From NCBI GenBank assembly GCA_025935275.1, contig JAICVP010000081.1, positions 1 to 8,355 of the forward strand: a stretch of 8,355 nucleotides of DNA, read 5' to 3'. Positions 1-5,912 of the stretch are shown here, piece by piece. The DNA comes from Thermoleophilia bacterium. Lineage in GTDB: Bacteria; Actinomycetota; Thermoleophilia; Gaiellales; Gaiellaceae. The notes under the pieces were generated by a model. The model had not been told where the DNA came from and searched no databases. It saw only the letters and a program-made list of their open reading frames with translations. The stretch's first letter is position 1, and each line of letters begins with the position of its first letter. Both the position numbers and the translations under genes were made by a program.

Positions 1-221
1 CTCGGCGGCTCGAAGATCGGCCCGACCTTCTCCTTCGGGTCGCCGCTGACGAGTATCGGCTCGAGCAGCGCGACGAGAACGAAGAACGCGATGATGGCGA
101 GCCCGGCGATCGCGGTCGGTTCGCGGAGGGCGACCTGCTTGATCGACCCGGGCCGCCTGGTTGCGGCGACATCGACGCCTTCGGTGGCCGCGGCGGCGCC
201 ACCCTGGATGGACGCGCTCAT
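1..221 (-). CDS. DppC-type peptide ABC transporter permease, N-terminal part (runs off the window)
   Basis: This is probably the second inner-membrane permease of a dipeptide/oligopeptide importer, partner of the DppB-type protein just upstream. Only 73 codons are visible. They show a polar N-terminal tail of about 37 residues ending in a basic stretch (RRPGSIKQVALREP), then one hydrophobic segment at about residues 37-57, then a short loop (GDPKEKVGPIF). This matches the usual start of DppC/OppC proteins, which have a cytoplasmic tail, a first membrane helix and an external loop. The ATG at 221 overlaps the stop of the upstream permease in an ATGA quartet, so the two are translationally coupled; a GAGGG lies about 9 bases upstream. 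The diagnostic EAA loop is outside the window, so the call rests on the N-terminal layout and on gene order. The ATPase subunits expected for such a transporter would lie further downstream and are not seen. Confidence 0.85.
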   Translation of the reverse strand, partial: MSASIQGGAAAATEGVDVAATRRPGSIKQVALREPTAIAGLAIIAFFVLVALLEPILVSGDPKEKVGPIFEPP

Positions 222-1192
222 CCGGAGACCCTCGGATCGAGCTTGAAGTACAGGAGGTCGGCCAGGAGGTTCGCCCCGATCACCGACAGCGTGAGTAACA
301 GGAAGGCGCCCTGCAGGATCGGGTAGTCACGCTGGTCGATTGCCTCGACCACCTCGAGGCCGATGCCCGGATACGAAAAGACGTACTCGATCGTGATCGA
401 CCCGCCGATGATGAAGCCGAGCGAGAGGGCGACGAGCGTGACGATGGGGAGCAAGGCATTCCGGAGGCCGTGCGTGCGCACGGTCCTCCAGTTCGAGAGA
501 CCCTTCGCGCGGGCGGTGAGCACGTAGTCCTCTCCCAGTGTCTCGAGCATCGCCGAGCGCACGACGAGCGCGTACTCGCCGTAGAGGACGAGGCCGAGCG
601 TGAGGGCGGGGAGGAGCATGTGGCGCAGACGATCGACGAGGACGTCCCACCATGAGGCGTCCCCGAGGATCCCGAGCGTCGGATCTTTGATCCCGGCCGT
701 CGGCAGGCCGAACCACCCCGCGACGAAGAGCACCATCAGGAGCCCGAGCCACTGGGGCGGCATGGAGTAGAACGCTAGTCCGCTCCAGAGGCCGCCTTTG
801 TCGGCCCAGGTGCCGCGTCTCCACGCGCAGACGACGCCGACGAGGACGCCGAAGACGATCGAGAAGACCGTCCCGAGAGCGACCATGGCCATGGTGTTCT
901 TGAGCGGCGGCCAGAGCTCATGGGTAACCGGCTGCTCCGAGCGCAAGGACTTCCCCATGTTCCCGTGGGCGAGGTCCTCGAGGTAGAGCTGGTATTGCTC
1001 CCACTTGGACTTGTCGAGCCCCAGCTGCTCGCGCTGGTAGTCCTTGAACGCCTGCGTGCACTGGCGGCAGCGCAGCGCCGAGACCGCGTCGCCGGAAAGG
1101 GTGCGGAAGAGGACGAAATTGAGCGTGATCGCGACGAAGACGGTCAGCGCGGCGAACAGCACGCGCTTACCGACGTAGTCGAAGCCCCTCAT
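218..1192 (-). CDS. DppB/OppB-type peptide ABC transporter permease
   Basis: Inner-membrane permease of an ABC importer for dipeptides or oligopeptides, 324 residues, the normal length for the BPD_transp_1 (DppB) family. Visible features are a first helix at about residues 11-30, an external loop, several further hydrophobic helices (about 95-120, 138-160, 190-212, 247-265, 293-315), and the cytoplasmic EAA loop at about 227-249 (ARAKGLSNWRTV through RNALLP) that docks on the ATPase. The family's late motifs IEYVFSYPGIG and RDYPILQG are present, as is the terminal LDPR. The ATG at 1192 is preceded by a purine-rich GGAAGAGGA (bases 1195-1203). The gene lies 29 bases after the binding-protein gene, and its TGA overlaps the next permease's ATG. 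An odd feature is a Cys-Arg-Gln-Cys pair (residues 42-45) in the predicted external loop. The solute is inferred to be a peptide; nickel or glycoside transport by this family cannot be excluded. Confidence 0.93.
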   Translation of the reverse strand: MRGFDYVGKRVLFAALTVFVAITLNFVLFRTLSGDAVSALRCRQCTQAFKDYQREQLGLDKSKWEQYQLYLEDLAHGNMGKSLRSEQPVTHELWPPLKNTMAMVALGTVFSIVFGVLVGVVCAWRRGTWADKGGLWSGLAFYSMPPQWLGLLMVLFVAGWFGLPTAGIKDPTLGILGDASWWDVLVDRLRHMLLPALTLGLVLYGEYALVVRSAMLETLGEDYVLTARAKGLSNWRTVRTHGLRNALLPIVTLVALSLGFIIGGSITIEYVFSYPGIGLEVVEAIDQRDYPILQGAFLLLTLSVIGANLLADLLYFKLDPRVSG

Positions 1193-1221
1193 CGTCCTCT
1201 TCCGTCCCTAGGCCACTGCTC

Positions 1222-2952
1222 CTATCCGACCTTGTGCGGCCGCGTCCAGTACATCTTCGCGTACGCGTTCAGGTGCGGGTCCATGCCGTCCCACGCCGTC
1301 GTGTGCGCGTCGATGTACTGCTCCTCGACGAGCTGGGTGTAGACCCAGTTGTCGTAGATCATCTGCTCCATCTGCTGGACGATCGCCGCCCGCTCGTCCT
1401 CGTCGACGGTCGTGCCCTGCTTCTCGTAGAGCGCGTCGTAGTCGGGGTTGTCCCAGCCGGTGTCGCTCCAGGAGCACCACTGGCCCTTCGTGACCACGGA
1501 GAGCATGAAGTCCGGGTCGATGTATCCCACCCAGTCCCACATGGCGATGTCCCAACCCGTATAGCCGGAGTTGGTCTTCGGGTCGCAGTGGTCGGTGGTC
1601 TCGATCTCGTAGGCCGCGGTCGAGTCCCCGCCGATCTTCAGGGTCACGTCGACTCCCGCCTCCGCAAACCCCTCCTTGACGATGTCGAAGGCCCGCGGGC
1701 CGTTGAAGTCGAGCGAGGTGGGCTGCATGATCTCGTACTGCATCTTGTGCGCCGGCTGCGCGTACTTGCCGGTCGTCGCGGGGGCGATCCGGGTGCCGTC
1801 GGGCCCGCGCTTGTAGCCGAGGTCGTCGAGCATCGCGTTGCCGGCGGCGCAGTCATGCTCCAGAGGTCCGAGGTCCTTGTTCTCGTACAGCGAGATCTTG
1901 CCGGGCAAGCTCTCGACCTTGTCCGCGTAGCCGTTGAAGACCACCTCGATGAGCTTGTCCCGGTCGACGCACATCGAGAGCGCCTTTTTCACCTGCGGAT
2001 CGAGCAGCTCGCGGTTCTCGTCCTTGTACGGGTTCGAGTTCCACGTGATGTTCGTGGTCTCCGCGCCGGGGATCTGCTGGACGACGATGTTCGAGTCCTT
2101 CTTGAGGACGTCGACCGCGTTGAACGGCACCTGGTCGACCCAGTCGACCTGGCCCGACTTCATGTCCGCGATCATCGAGTCTGAGTTCGTGTAGTAGGTG
2201 AGCGCCACCGCCTGCACGTGTGCCTTTTCGCCCCAGTAGTTCGGGTCGGGGATGAAGACGGTCGTGCCTTTCTTCTCGTACTGCTTCAGGGTGAAGGCGC
2301 CGCCCGTGACCATCGAGGAGAGGTCGTTCTCGGGCGCGTAGGTCTTGAGACCCTTCCCGTCGCCTGTGTCGAACTTGCCCCAGACGTGCTCGGGGACGAT
2401 GAAGAACTGCTCGAGCTGAGCCAGCACGTTTCCGACCGGCGTCTTGTAGTGGAGGACGACGGTCGTCGGGTCGGTCGCCTCGGCGCTCTTGAGATGCGCA
2501 AGGGCAGGAGCCATGACGGCCGTCGGGCCACTCGCGTATTTGGCCGTCGTGTTCGCCGTCCACGCGACGTCCTCCGCGGTGAGGGGCTGTCCGTCAGACC
2601 ATTTCGTCCCGGACTTGAGATGGAACGTCCAGTCCTTCCCGTCGGCCGAGGTATCCCAGGAGTCGGCCAGGTCGCCGACGATCACGTACTCCCCGTTCTC
2701 GAAGTCGTACTGGACGAGCTGGGGGTAGAGCATGATGAAGGCGTTGTAGGACTGCGACTCGATGAAGTGGAACGGGTTGAACGAGTCGATGTAGTTGATC
2801 GAGCCGACGCGCAGGATCCCGCCTTCGGTGACGGCGCCCGTCTCGGAGCCGCCGGAGCCCGTGGCGTTTCCGCCCGATCCTCCTCCGCAGGCGGTCAGCG
2901 TCAGCGCCAGCGCCGCGAGCAGCGCGACGACGACCGGAATCGTTCTTCTCAT
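1222..2952 (-). CDS. Family-5 extracellular solute-binding lipoprotein (peptide-binding, DppA/OppA-like)
   Basis: Substrate-capturing lipoprotein of the peptide ABC importer encoded by the next two genes, 576 residues. It begins with a short basic N-terminus and hydrophobic core (MRRTIPVVVALLAALALTL), followed by the lipobox LTAC with the acylated Cys at residue 22. A Gly/Ser linker (23-40) then leads into an SBP_bac_5 domain covering the rest. The family signature region is clear at about residues 97-130: DSW, DGKDWTFHLKSG, KWSDGQPLTAEDV. The C-terminal half keeps the aromatic-rich pattern of this family. The reading frame stays open upstream to 3381, but that part overlaps the S66 gene and is not protein-like. 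The ATG at 2952 is chosen because a signal peptide begins there and a strong Shine-Dalgarno GGGAGGA sits at 2957-2963. This ATG overlaps the TGA of the upstream S66 peptidase gene (ATGA), tying peptidase and binding protein together. Whether it binds cell-wall peptides, nutrient peptides or a peptide antibiotic cannot be read from the sequence. Confidence 0.95.
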   Translation of the reverse strand: MRRTIPVVVALLAALALTLTACGGGSGGNATGSGGSETGAVTEGGILRVGSINYIDSFNPFHFIESQSYNAFIMLYPQLVQYDFENGEYVIVGDLADSWDTSADGKDWTFHLKSGTKWSDGQPLTAEDVAWTANTTAKYASGPTAVMAPALAHLKSAEATDPTTVVLHYKTPVGNVLAQLEQFFIVPEHVWGKFDTGDGKGLKTYAPENDLSSMVTGGAFTLKQYEKKGTTVFIPDPNYWGEKAHVQAVALTYYTNSDSMIADMKSGQVDWVDQVPFNAVDVLKKDSNIVVQQIPGAETTNITWNSNPYKDENRELLDPQVKKALSMCVDRDKLIEVVFNGYADKVESLPGKISLYENKDLGPLEHDCAAGNAMLDDLGYKRGPDGTRIAPATTGKYAQPAHKMQYEIMQPTSLDFNGPRAFDIVKEGFAEAGVDVTLKIGGDSTAAYEIETTDHCDPKTNSGYTGWDIAMWDWVGYIDPDFMLSVVTKGQWCSWSDTGWDNPDYDALYEKQGTTVDEDERAAIVQQMEQMIYDNWVYTQLVEEQYIDAHTTAWDGMDPHLNAYAKMYWTRPHKVG

Positions 2953-3953
2953 GCCGTCCTCCCTTTCTCCCTCGGCGTTGCGAGGGATTCGCCGCGCGCG
3001 GTGAGCGCGGGCTCGTCGATCGTGAGTGTGCGCGCATCGGCGTCGACCGTTGCGGGAACGCCGAGGGGGAGCGTCGCAAGGTTCTTTCCGTGACCCAAGG
3101 GCAGCTTGTATAGCACGGGGACCCCGAGCGGCTCCAGCCTTTGCTCCAGGACGTCCTCCAGGGACTTGGTCCTTGGCCATTCGGGCCGATCCTCGCGCCA
3201 CTCGCACTTCTCCATCTCGCCTACTACGACTCCGACGACCCCATCGAGTTTGCCGGCCTGGCCGAGCTGGACGAGCGCTCCGTCGATGTACCACGGCGGC
3301 GCATCCACGTCCTCGAAGAAGAAGATGGCGTCGTCGAGGTCGATTTCCCAAGGCGTTGCCATGGTCTGCATGAGGAGCCACAGGCAGCCGCCCGCCAGGG
3401 GCGCGGAGACCTTGCCGCCGGCGATGGCCCGCACGTACGGATCGTCAGGGTCGCGGGGGACCTCGCCCGCGCCGCCGCCGCGCAGCACCTCGAGGAGCCG
3501 CGCGCGCGTGAAAGCGGTGGCCTCCTTGTCGCCGACACCCGCCACGCCCGGGCCGTAGAAGGTCGCCAGGCCGGTGCGCTGCCGGATCGCGACGTGCAGG
3601 GCGGTGATGTCGGAGTAGCCGATGAACGGCTTCGGGTTGGCAGCGATGACGTCGAAGTCGAGGAAGGGAATCGCCTGCGCCGAGCCGTACCCGCCCTGCA
3701 TGCAGTGGACGATGTCAACCTCGGGATCCGCGAAGAGCGCGTTCAGGTCGTCGCCGCGCTGCTCGGGCGAGCCGGCGACGAAGTCGTCCCGCCCGTCGAT
3801 TCCCGGCGCGAGCTTGACGCGGTAGCCCTGGGCCTCCCACCACTCGACGCCCCGGAGGAGATCGGAGCGGTTCTCCCACGGGCTCGCGGGAGCCGGGACG
3901 CCGATCGTTCCGCCGTCGGGAAGGGTGCTGGCGAGGAGGGAGGCCGCTTCCAG
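2949..3953 (-). CDS. S66 LD-carboxypeptidase / MccF-like serine peptidase, apparent CTG start
   Basis: Serine peptidase of family S66. Its known members are LdcA, which cuts the L,D bond of murein tetrapeptides, and MccF, which hydrolyses microcin C7 and gives self-immunity. About 334 residues from the chosen start, a normal length. The N-terminal motif LPDGGTIGVPAPASP is followed by the family blocks QGGYGSAQ, NPKPFIGYSDITALH, FFFEDVDAPPWYID and LPLGHGKN. The triad residues by family alignment are Ser114 (in GYSD), Glu214 (in FEDV) and His288 (in GHGK); all are present, so the enzyme should be active. No export signal is seen, so it should be cytoplasmic. The stop overlaps the binding-protein ATG. 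The start is the problem: the frame is closed by TAG at 3963-3965, and no in-frame ATG, GTG or TTG precedes the conserved core. CTG at 3953 is taken as the start, with ATT at 3962 as the other option. The first ATG (3701) would remove about 84 conserved residues. Murein recycling and antibiotic-peptide resistance are both possible roles. Confidence 0.88.
   Translation of the reverse strand: MEAASLLASTLPDGGTIGVPAPASPWENRSDLLRGVEWWEAQGYRVKLAPGIDGRDDFVAGSPEQRGDDLNALFADPEVDIVHCMQGGYGSAQAIPFLDFDVIAANPKPFIGYSDITALHVAIRQRTGLATFYGPGVAGVGDKEATAFTRARLLEVLRGGGAGEVPRDPDDPYVRAIAGGKVSAPLAGGCLWLLMQTMATPWEIDLDDAIFFFEDVDAPPWYIDGALVQLGQAGKLDGVVGVVVGEMEKCEWREDRPEWPRTKSLEDVLEQRLEPLGVPVLYKLPLGHGKNLATLPLGVPATVDADARTLTIDEPALTARGESLATPREKGRTA
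2957..2963 (-). promoter_or_regulatory. Shine-Dalgarno of the binding-protein gene
   Basis: Minus-strand GGGAGGA lies 4 bases before the ATG at 2952, inside the end of the S66 gene. It decides the start of the binding protein against the long upstream open frame. Confidence 0.8.
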
Positions 3954-3962
3954 AGGGTGAAT

Positions 3963-4169
3963 CTAACCGCGGTGCGGATTCGCGTGCGCGCCGGACCCGC
4001 TCCGACGCCTCCTGAGCCGGCCGGCCGACGACAGCAGCCAGAGCCCGGCTGCGGCGACGGCCGCGAGCGCGTTCGTCTGCACGCAAGTGCGGCAGGCGTT
4101 GCAGCATGTGGCCGCGACAGGCGCGTGCTCCGCGTAGCGATTCGCCAGCGGGAGCGTCTTGACGGTCAC
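3963..4169 (-). CDS. Small Cys-rich single-helix membrane protein, hypothetical
   Basis: I do not recognise a named family. With the GTG at 4169 as start the product is 68 residues: a polar N-terminus, a cysteine cluster CCNACRTC (Cys22, 23, 26 and 29), a hydrophobic helix at about residues 34-48 (ALAAVAAAGLWLLSS), then an Arg-rich tail (RLRRRRSGSG). By the positive-inside rule the tail should be cytoplasmic and the cysteine cluster should lie at or near the outer face. The C-x-x-C spacing could bind a metal or metalloid or form a redox disulfide. It lies 35 bases after arsC and 9 bases before the S66 gene on the same strand, so it is probably cotranscribed with both. Another GTG at 4181 would add four residues, but it is buried in a small hairpin with no room for a ribosome site. 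AAGGG upstream of the 4169 GTG is a weak site. Coding status rests on the motif layout and gene packing. Confidence 0.6.
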   Translation of the reverse strand: MTVKTLPLANRYAEHAPVAATCCNACRTCVQTNALAAVAAAGLWLLSSAGRLRRRRSGSGAHANPHRG

Positions 4170-4179
4170 TCGTTCGAGC

Positions 4180-4192
4180 ACCCTTACAGGGT
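4180..4192 (-). other. Small hairpin in the arsC/Cys-peptide gap
   Basis: On the minus strand ACCCT and AGGGT pair around a three-base loop (GTA). The stem is too short, and has no T tract, to be a terminator; it covers the alternative GTG at 4181 and may favour initiation at 4169. Confidence 0.3.
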
Positions 4193-4204
4193 AGTCGCGC
4201 GTGG

Positions 4205-4597
4205 CTACGAGGCCAACTCGCCGGCCAAGGCTTTCGTCCGCTCGGCGATGCCGTCGCGGATGCGCCGGACGTCCTCGGGCGGCAGACCATGGGGATCGTC
4301 GAGCTCCCAGTCGACATAGCGCTTCCCCGGGAGGTAAGGGCATTCCTCACCGCAGCCCATCGTCACGACGACGTCCGCCCACTCGGCATCGGCCGGTTCG
4401 AGCTTGCGCGGCACGTGACTCCCGAGCTCGAAGCCGAGCTCGCGCATGGCCGCAACGACCTCGGGATGGACGTGCTCGGCGGGCGCGGTCCCCGCGGAGC
4501 GTGCTTCGTGGCGTCCTTCCGAAGCAGCGGTGAAAAGCGCTTCGGCCATCTGCGAGCGGCCGGCGTTTCGCACGCAGACGAAGAGGACGCGGCTCAA
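4205..4597 (-). CDS. arsC: Arsenate reductase, low-molecular-weight phosphatase family (ArsC)
   Basis: Reduces arsenate to arsenite in the cytoplasm, making the substrate for the methyltransferase encoded upstream. 130 residues, the usual size. The N-terminus carries the phosphatase loop VCVRNAGRS with nucleophile Cys8 and Arg14 (C-x5-R). The redox pair is Cys82 and Cys86 in TMGCGEECP, followed by the conserved PGKRYVDWELDDPHG segment; its Asp101-Pro102 pair is the general-acid region of this fold. This pattern is that of three-cysteine arsenate reductases recycled by thioredoxin or, in some actinobacteria, mycothiol/mycoredoxin; the sequence does not tell which. The start is TTG at 4597, which overlaps the TGA of the acetyltransferase gene (TTGA) and puts five residues ahead of the β-strand, as is normal. 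A plain protein tyrosine phosphatase is unlikely given the GCG..CP motif and the ars neighbours. Confidence 0.92.
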   Translation of the reverse strand: MSRVLFVCVRNAGRSQMAEALFTAASEGRHEARSAGTAPAEHVHPEVVAAMRELGFELGSHVPRKLEPADAEWADVVVTMGCGEECPYLPGKRYVDWELDDPHGLPPEDVRRIRDGIAERTKALAGELAS

Positions 4598-5100
4598 TCC
4601 ACGTTCGGGCTGCGCCGCTCCAACATGAGGACGTCGCGCCAGACGCCGTCGAGCTTGCCGAGCCGCTCGTACGTGCCGACCGTCGTGAAGCCGACCGAGC
4701 GGTGCAGGCGGATGCTGCCCTCGTTCTCCGGGAACATGCCCGCCTGGATGGTCCAGATGCCGGCGGCCTCGGTCGAGGCGATCAGCGCCTCGAGGAGACT
4801 GCGGCCGACGCCCTGGCCTCTCACCGACTCCGCGACGTAGACGCTGTTCTCGACTACGCCCGCGTAGACGCAGCGTCCCGAGACCGGGCCGACCGCCACC
4901 CAGCCGACCACCTCGCCCTCGCGTACGGCCACGAAGCGGTGACCGGGTAGGTGCGACGAATCCCACGCCTCCCACGTCGGTACTTCGGTCTCGAAGGTCG
5001 CGTTCCGCGTCGCGATCCCCTCCTCGTACACGCGCGCGACCCCGGTCCAGTGCTCGGGGAGAAGCGCTTCGATGGTGATGATCGACGAGTCGACGGCCAT
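4594..5100 (-). CDS. arsN1: GNAT N-acetyltransferase, ArsN1-like (arsinothricin/phosphinothricin type)
   Basis: Acetyl-CoA-dependent N-acetyltransferase of 168 residues, of the phosphinothricin acetyltransferase-like branch of GNAT. In ars operons such proteins are called ArsN1, and characterised members acetylate the amino group of arsinothricin, an arsenic analogue of glutamate that inhibits glutamine synthetase. Visible are the early RVYEEGIATRNATFETEVPTW block, the central VYAGVVENSVYVAE strand with the Glu-Asn-Ser-Val-Tyr-Val motif, the acetyl-CoA pyrophosphate loop RGQGVGRSLL at about residues 100-109, and the C-terminal ENEGSIRLHRSVGF and GVWRDVLMLERRS segments typical of this branch. 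The ATG at 5100 shares one base with the arsM stop (TGATG). No good ribosome site precedes it, so it is probably translated by coupling. Its position between arsM and arsC supports the arsenical substrate. Acetylation of phosphinothricin, methionine sulfoximine or a similar glutamate analogue remains possible. Confidence 0.85.
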   Translation of the reverse strand: MAVDSSIITIEALLPEHWTGVARVYEEGIATRNATFETEVPTWEAWDSSHLPGHRFVAVREGEVVGWVAVGPVSGRCVYAGVVENSVYVAESVRGQGVGRSLLEALIASTEAAGIWTIQAGMFPENEGSIRLHRSVGFTTVGTYERLGKLDGVWRDVLMLERRSPNVD

Positions 5101-5912
5101 CAGCAGCAGCCGGCGCGCTCCGCCGGCTGGACGACGGGCAAGCCCTTCGCTGCTGGATTCGCGGTCTGCACGGCTCTGATGATCGCACCGTGGATGCCGT
5201 CCGCCACCTCGTGCGTGAACTCGACGGAAATGTTCTCGAAGCCCGCGGCCGCCAGTCCGGCCTCGTATTCTGCCTTCGACAGGGCGCCCGCGATGCAGCC
5301 GACGTAGGACCCGCGCTGGGCCCGCTCGTCTTCCGTGAGCCGGTCTTCGGCCACCACATCCGAGACGCAGAGCCGTCCGCCCCGCTTGAGCACCCTGGCG
5401 ATCTCGACGAGGACGCCGGCCTTGTCCGTCGACAGGTTGATGACGCAGTTGGAGATCACGACGTCGACCGAATCCGCGGGGAGTGGAATCTGCTCGATGA
5501 AGCCCTTGAGGAAAATCGCGTTCGCGATGCCCGCGTCGGCCGCGTTCTTGCGCGCGAGCGCCAGCATCTCGTCGGTCATGTCGAGCCCGTACGCGAGGCC
5601 GGTGGCCCCGACGCGCCTCGCGGACAGGATCACGTCGATGCCCCCGCCGGAGCCGAGGTCGAGGACGGTCTCGCCCTCGGCGAGCTCGGCCACCACGGTC
5701 GGGTTGCCGCAGCCGAGTGACGCAAGCGCGGCCGCATCCGGGAGCTCGCCGCGCTGTGCGAGCGTGTAGAGCGACGCCCCGAAGTCCTCGCTCTCTCCGC
5801 CCTCGCAGCACGAACCGCTCCCGCAGCCGCAGCCCGATCCTTCGACCACGGCGATCGCAGCCTCGGCGTACTTGCGCCGTACTTCTTCGCGCAAGGAGTC
5901 GGATGTGGTCAT
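5100..5912 (-). CDS. arsM: Arsenite S-adenosylmethionine methyltransferase (ArsM)
   Basis: Methylates trivalent arsenic with S-adenosylmethionine, giving methylated and eventually volatile arsenicals. 270 residues, normal for bacterial ArsM. After a helix (EEVRRKYAEAA) comes the Cys-rich stretch CGCGSGSCC (residues 28-36) often seen in bacterial ArsM. Next are the substrate motif SLGCGNPT (Cys68), the SAM-binding loop VLDLGSGGGIDV (83-94) with acidic Asp111 in YGLDMT, SNCVINLS (Cys156), and YVGCIAGA (Cys206). The three family arsenic-binding cysteines (68, 156, 206) are all present, so the enzyme should be active. The C-terminus ends in a Cys-Cys pair. The ATG at 5912 overlaps the arsR stop (ATGA), and a strong Shine-Dalgarno GAGGAGG at 5920-5926, inside the end of arsR, sits 7 bases upstream. 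Expression should follow arsR and respond to arsenite. Confidence 0.95.
   Translation of the reverse strand: MTTSDSLREEVRRKYAEAAIAVVEGSGCGCGSGSCCEGGESEDFGASLYTLAQRGELPDAAALASLGCGNPTVVAELAEGETVLDLGSGGGIDVILSARRVGATGLAYGLDMTDEMLALARKNAADAGIANAIFLKGFIEQIPLPADSVDVVISNCVINLSTDKAGVLVEIARVLKRGGRLCVSDVVAEDRLTEDERAQRGSYVGCIAGALSKAEYEAGLAAAGFENISVEFTHEVADGIHGAIIRAVQTANPAAKGLPVVQPAERAGCC

Noticed and set aside
2953..3381. N-terminal extension of the binding-protein frame up to an ATG at 3381
   Set aside because: The extra 143 residues are an Arg/Ala-rich shadow of the S66 gene. A signal peptide with lipobox and a strong ribosome site both mark the ATG at 2952 as the start.
2949..3701. S66 peptidase starting at the first ATG, 3701
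   Set aside because: This would begin inside the conserved QGGYG block and drop about 84 residues that match the family N-terminus, so the coding region must start upstream despite the lack of a standard start codon.
4179..4181. GTG at 4181 as start of the Cys-rich peptide
   Set aside because: It lies in a small hairpin with AAGG directly abutting the codon, leaving no workable spacing. The GTG at 4169 has AAGGG upstream at a possible though long distance. The choice is not certain.
3141..4319. 392-codon plus-strand open frame, with similar ones at 1234-2184 and 2218-3093
   Set aside because: They lie opposite well-supported genes, are rich in Arg/Val/Asp and show no motif.
3715..4350. Minus-strand open frame of 211 codons
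   Set aside because: It is Arg/Ser/Ala-rich with no motif and overlaps arsC, the Cys-rich peptide and the S66 gene in another frame: a GC-rich shadow.
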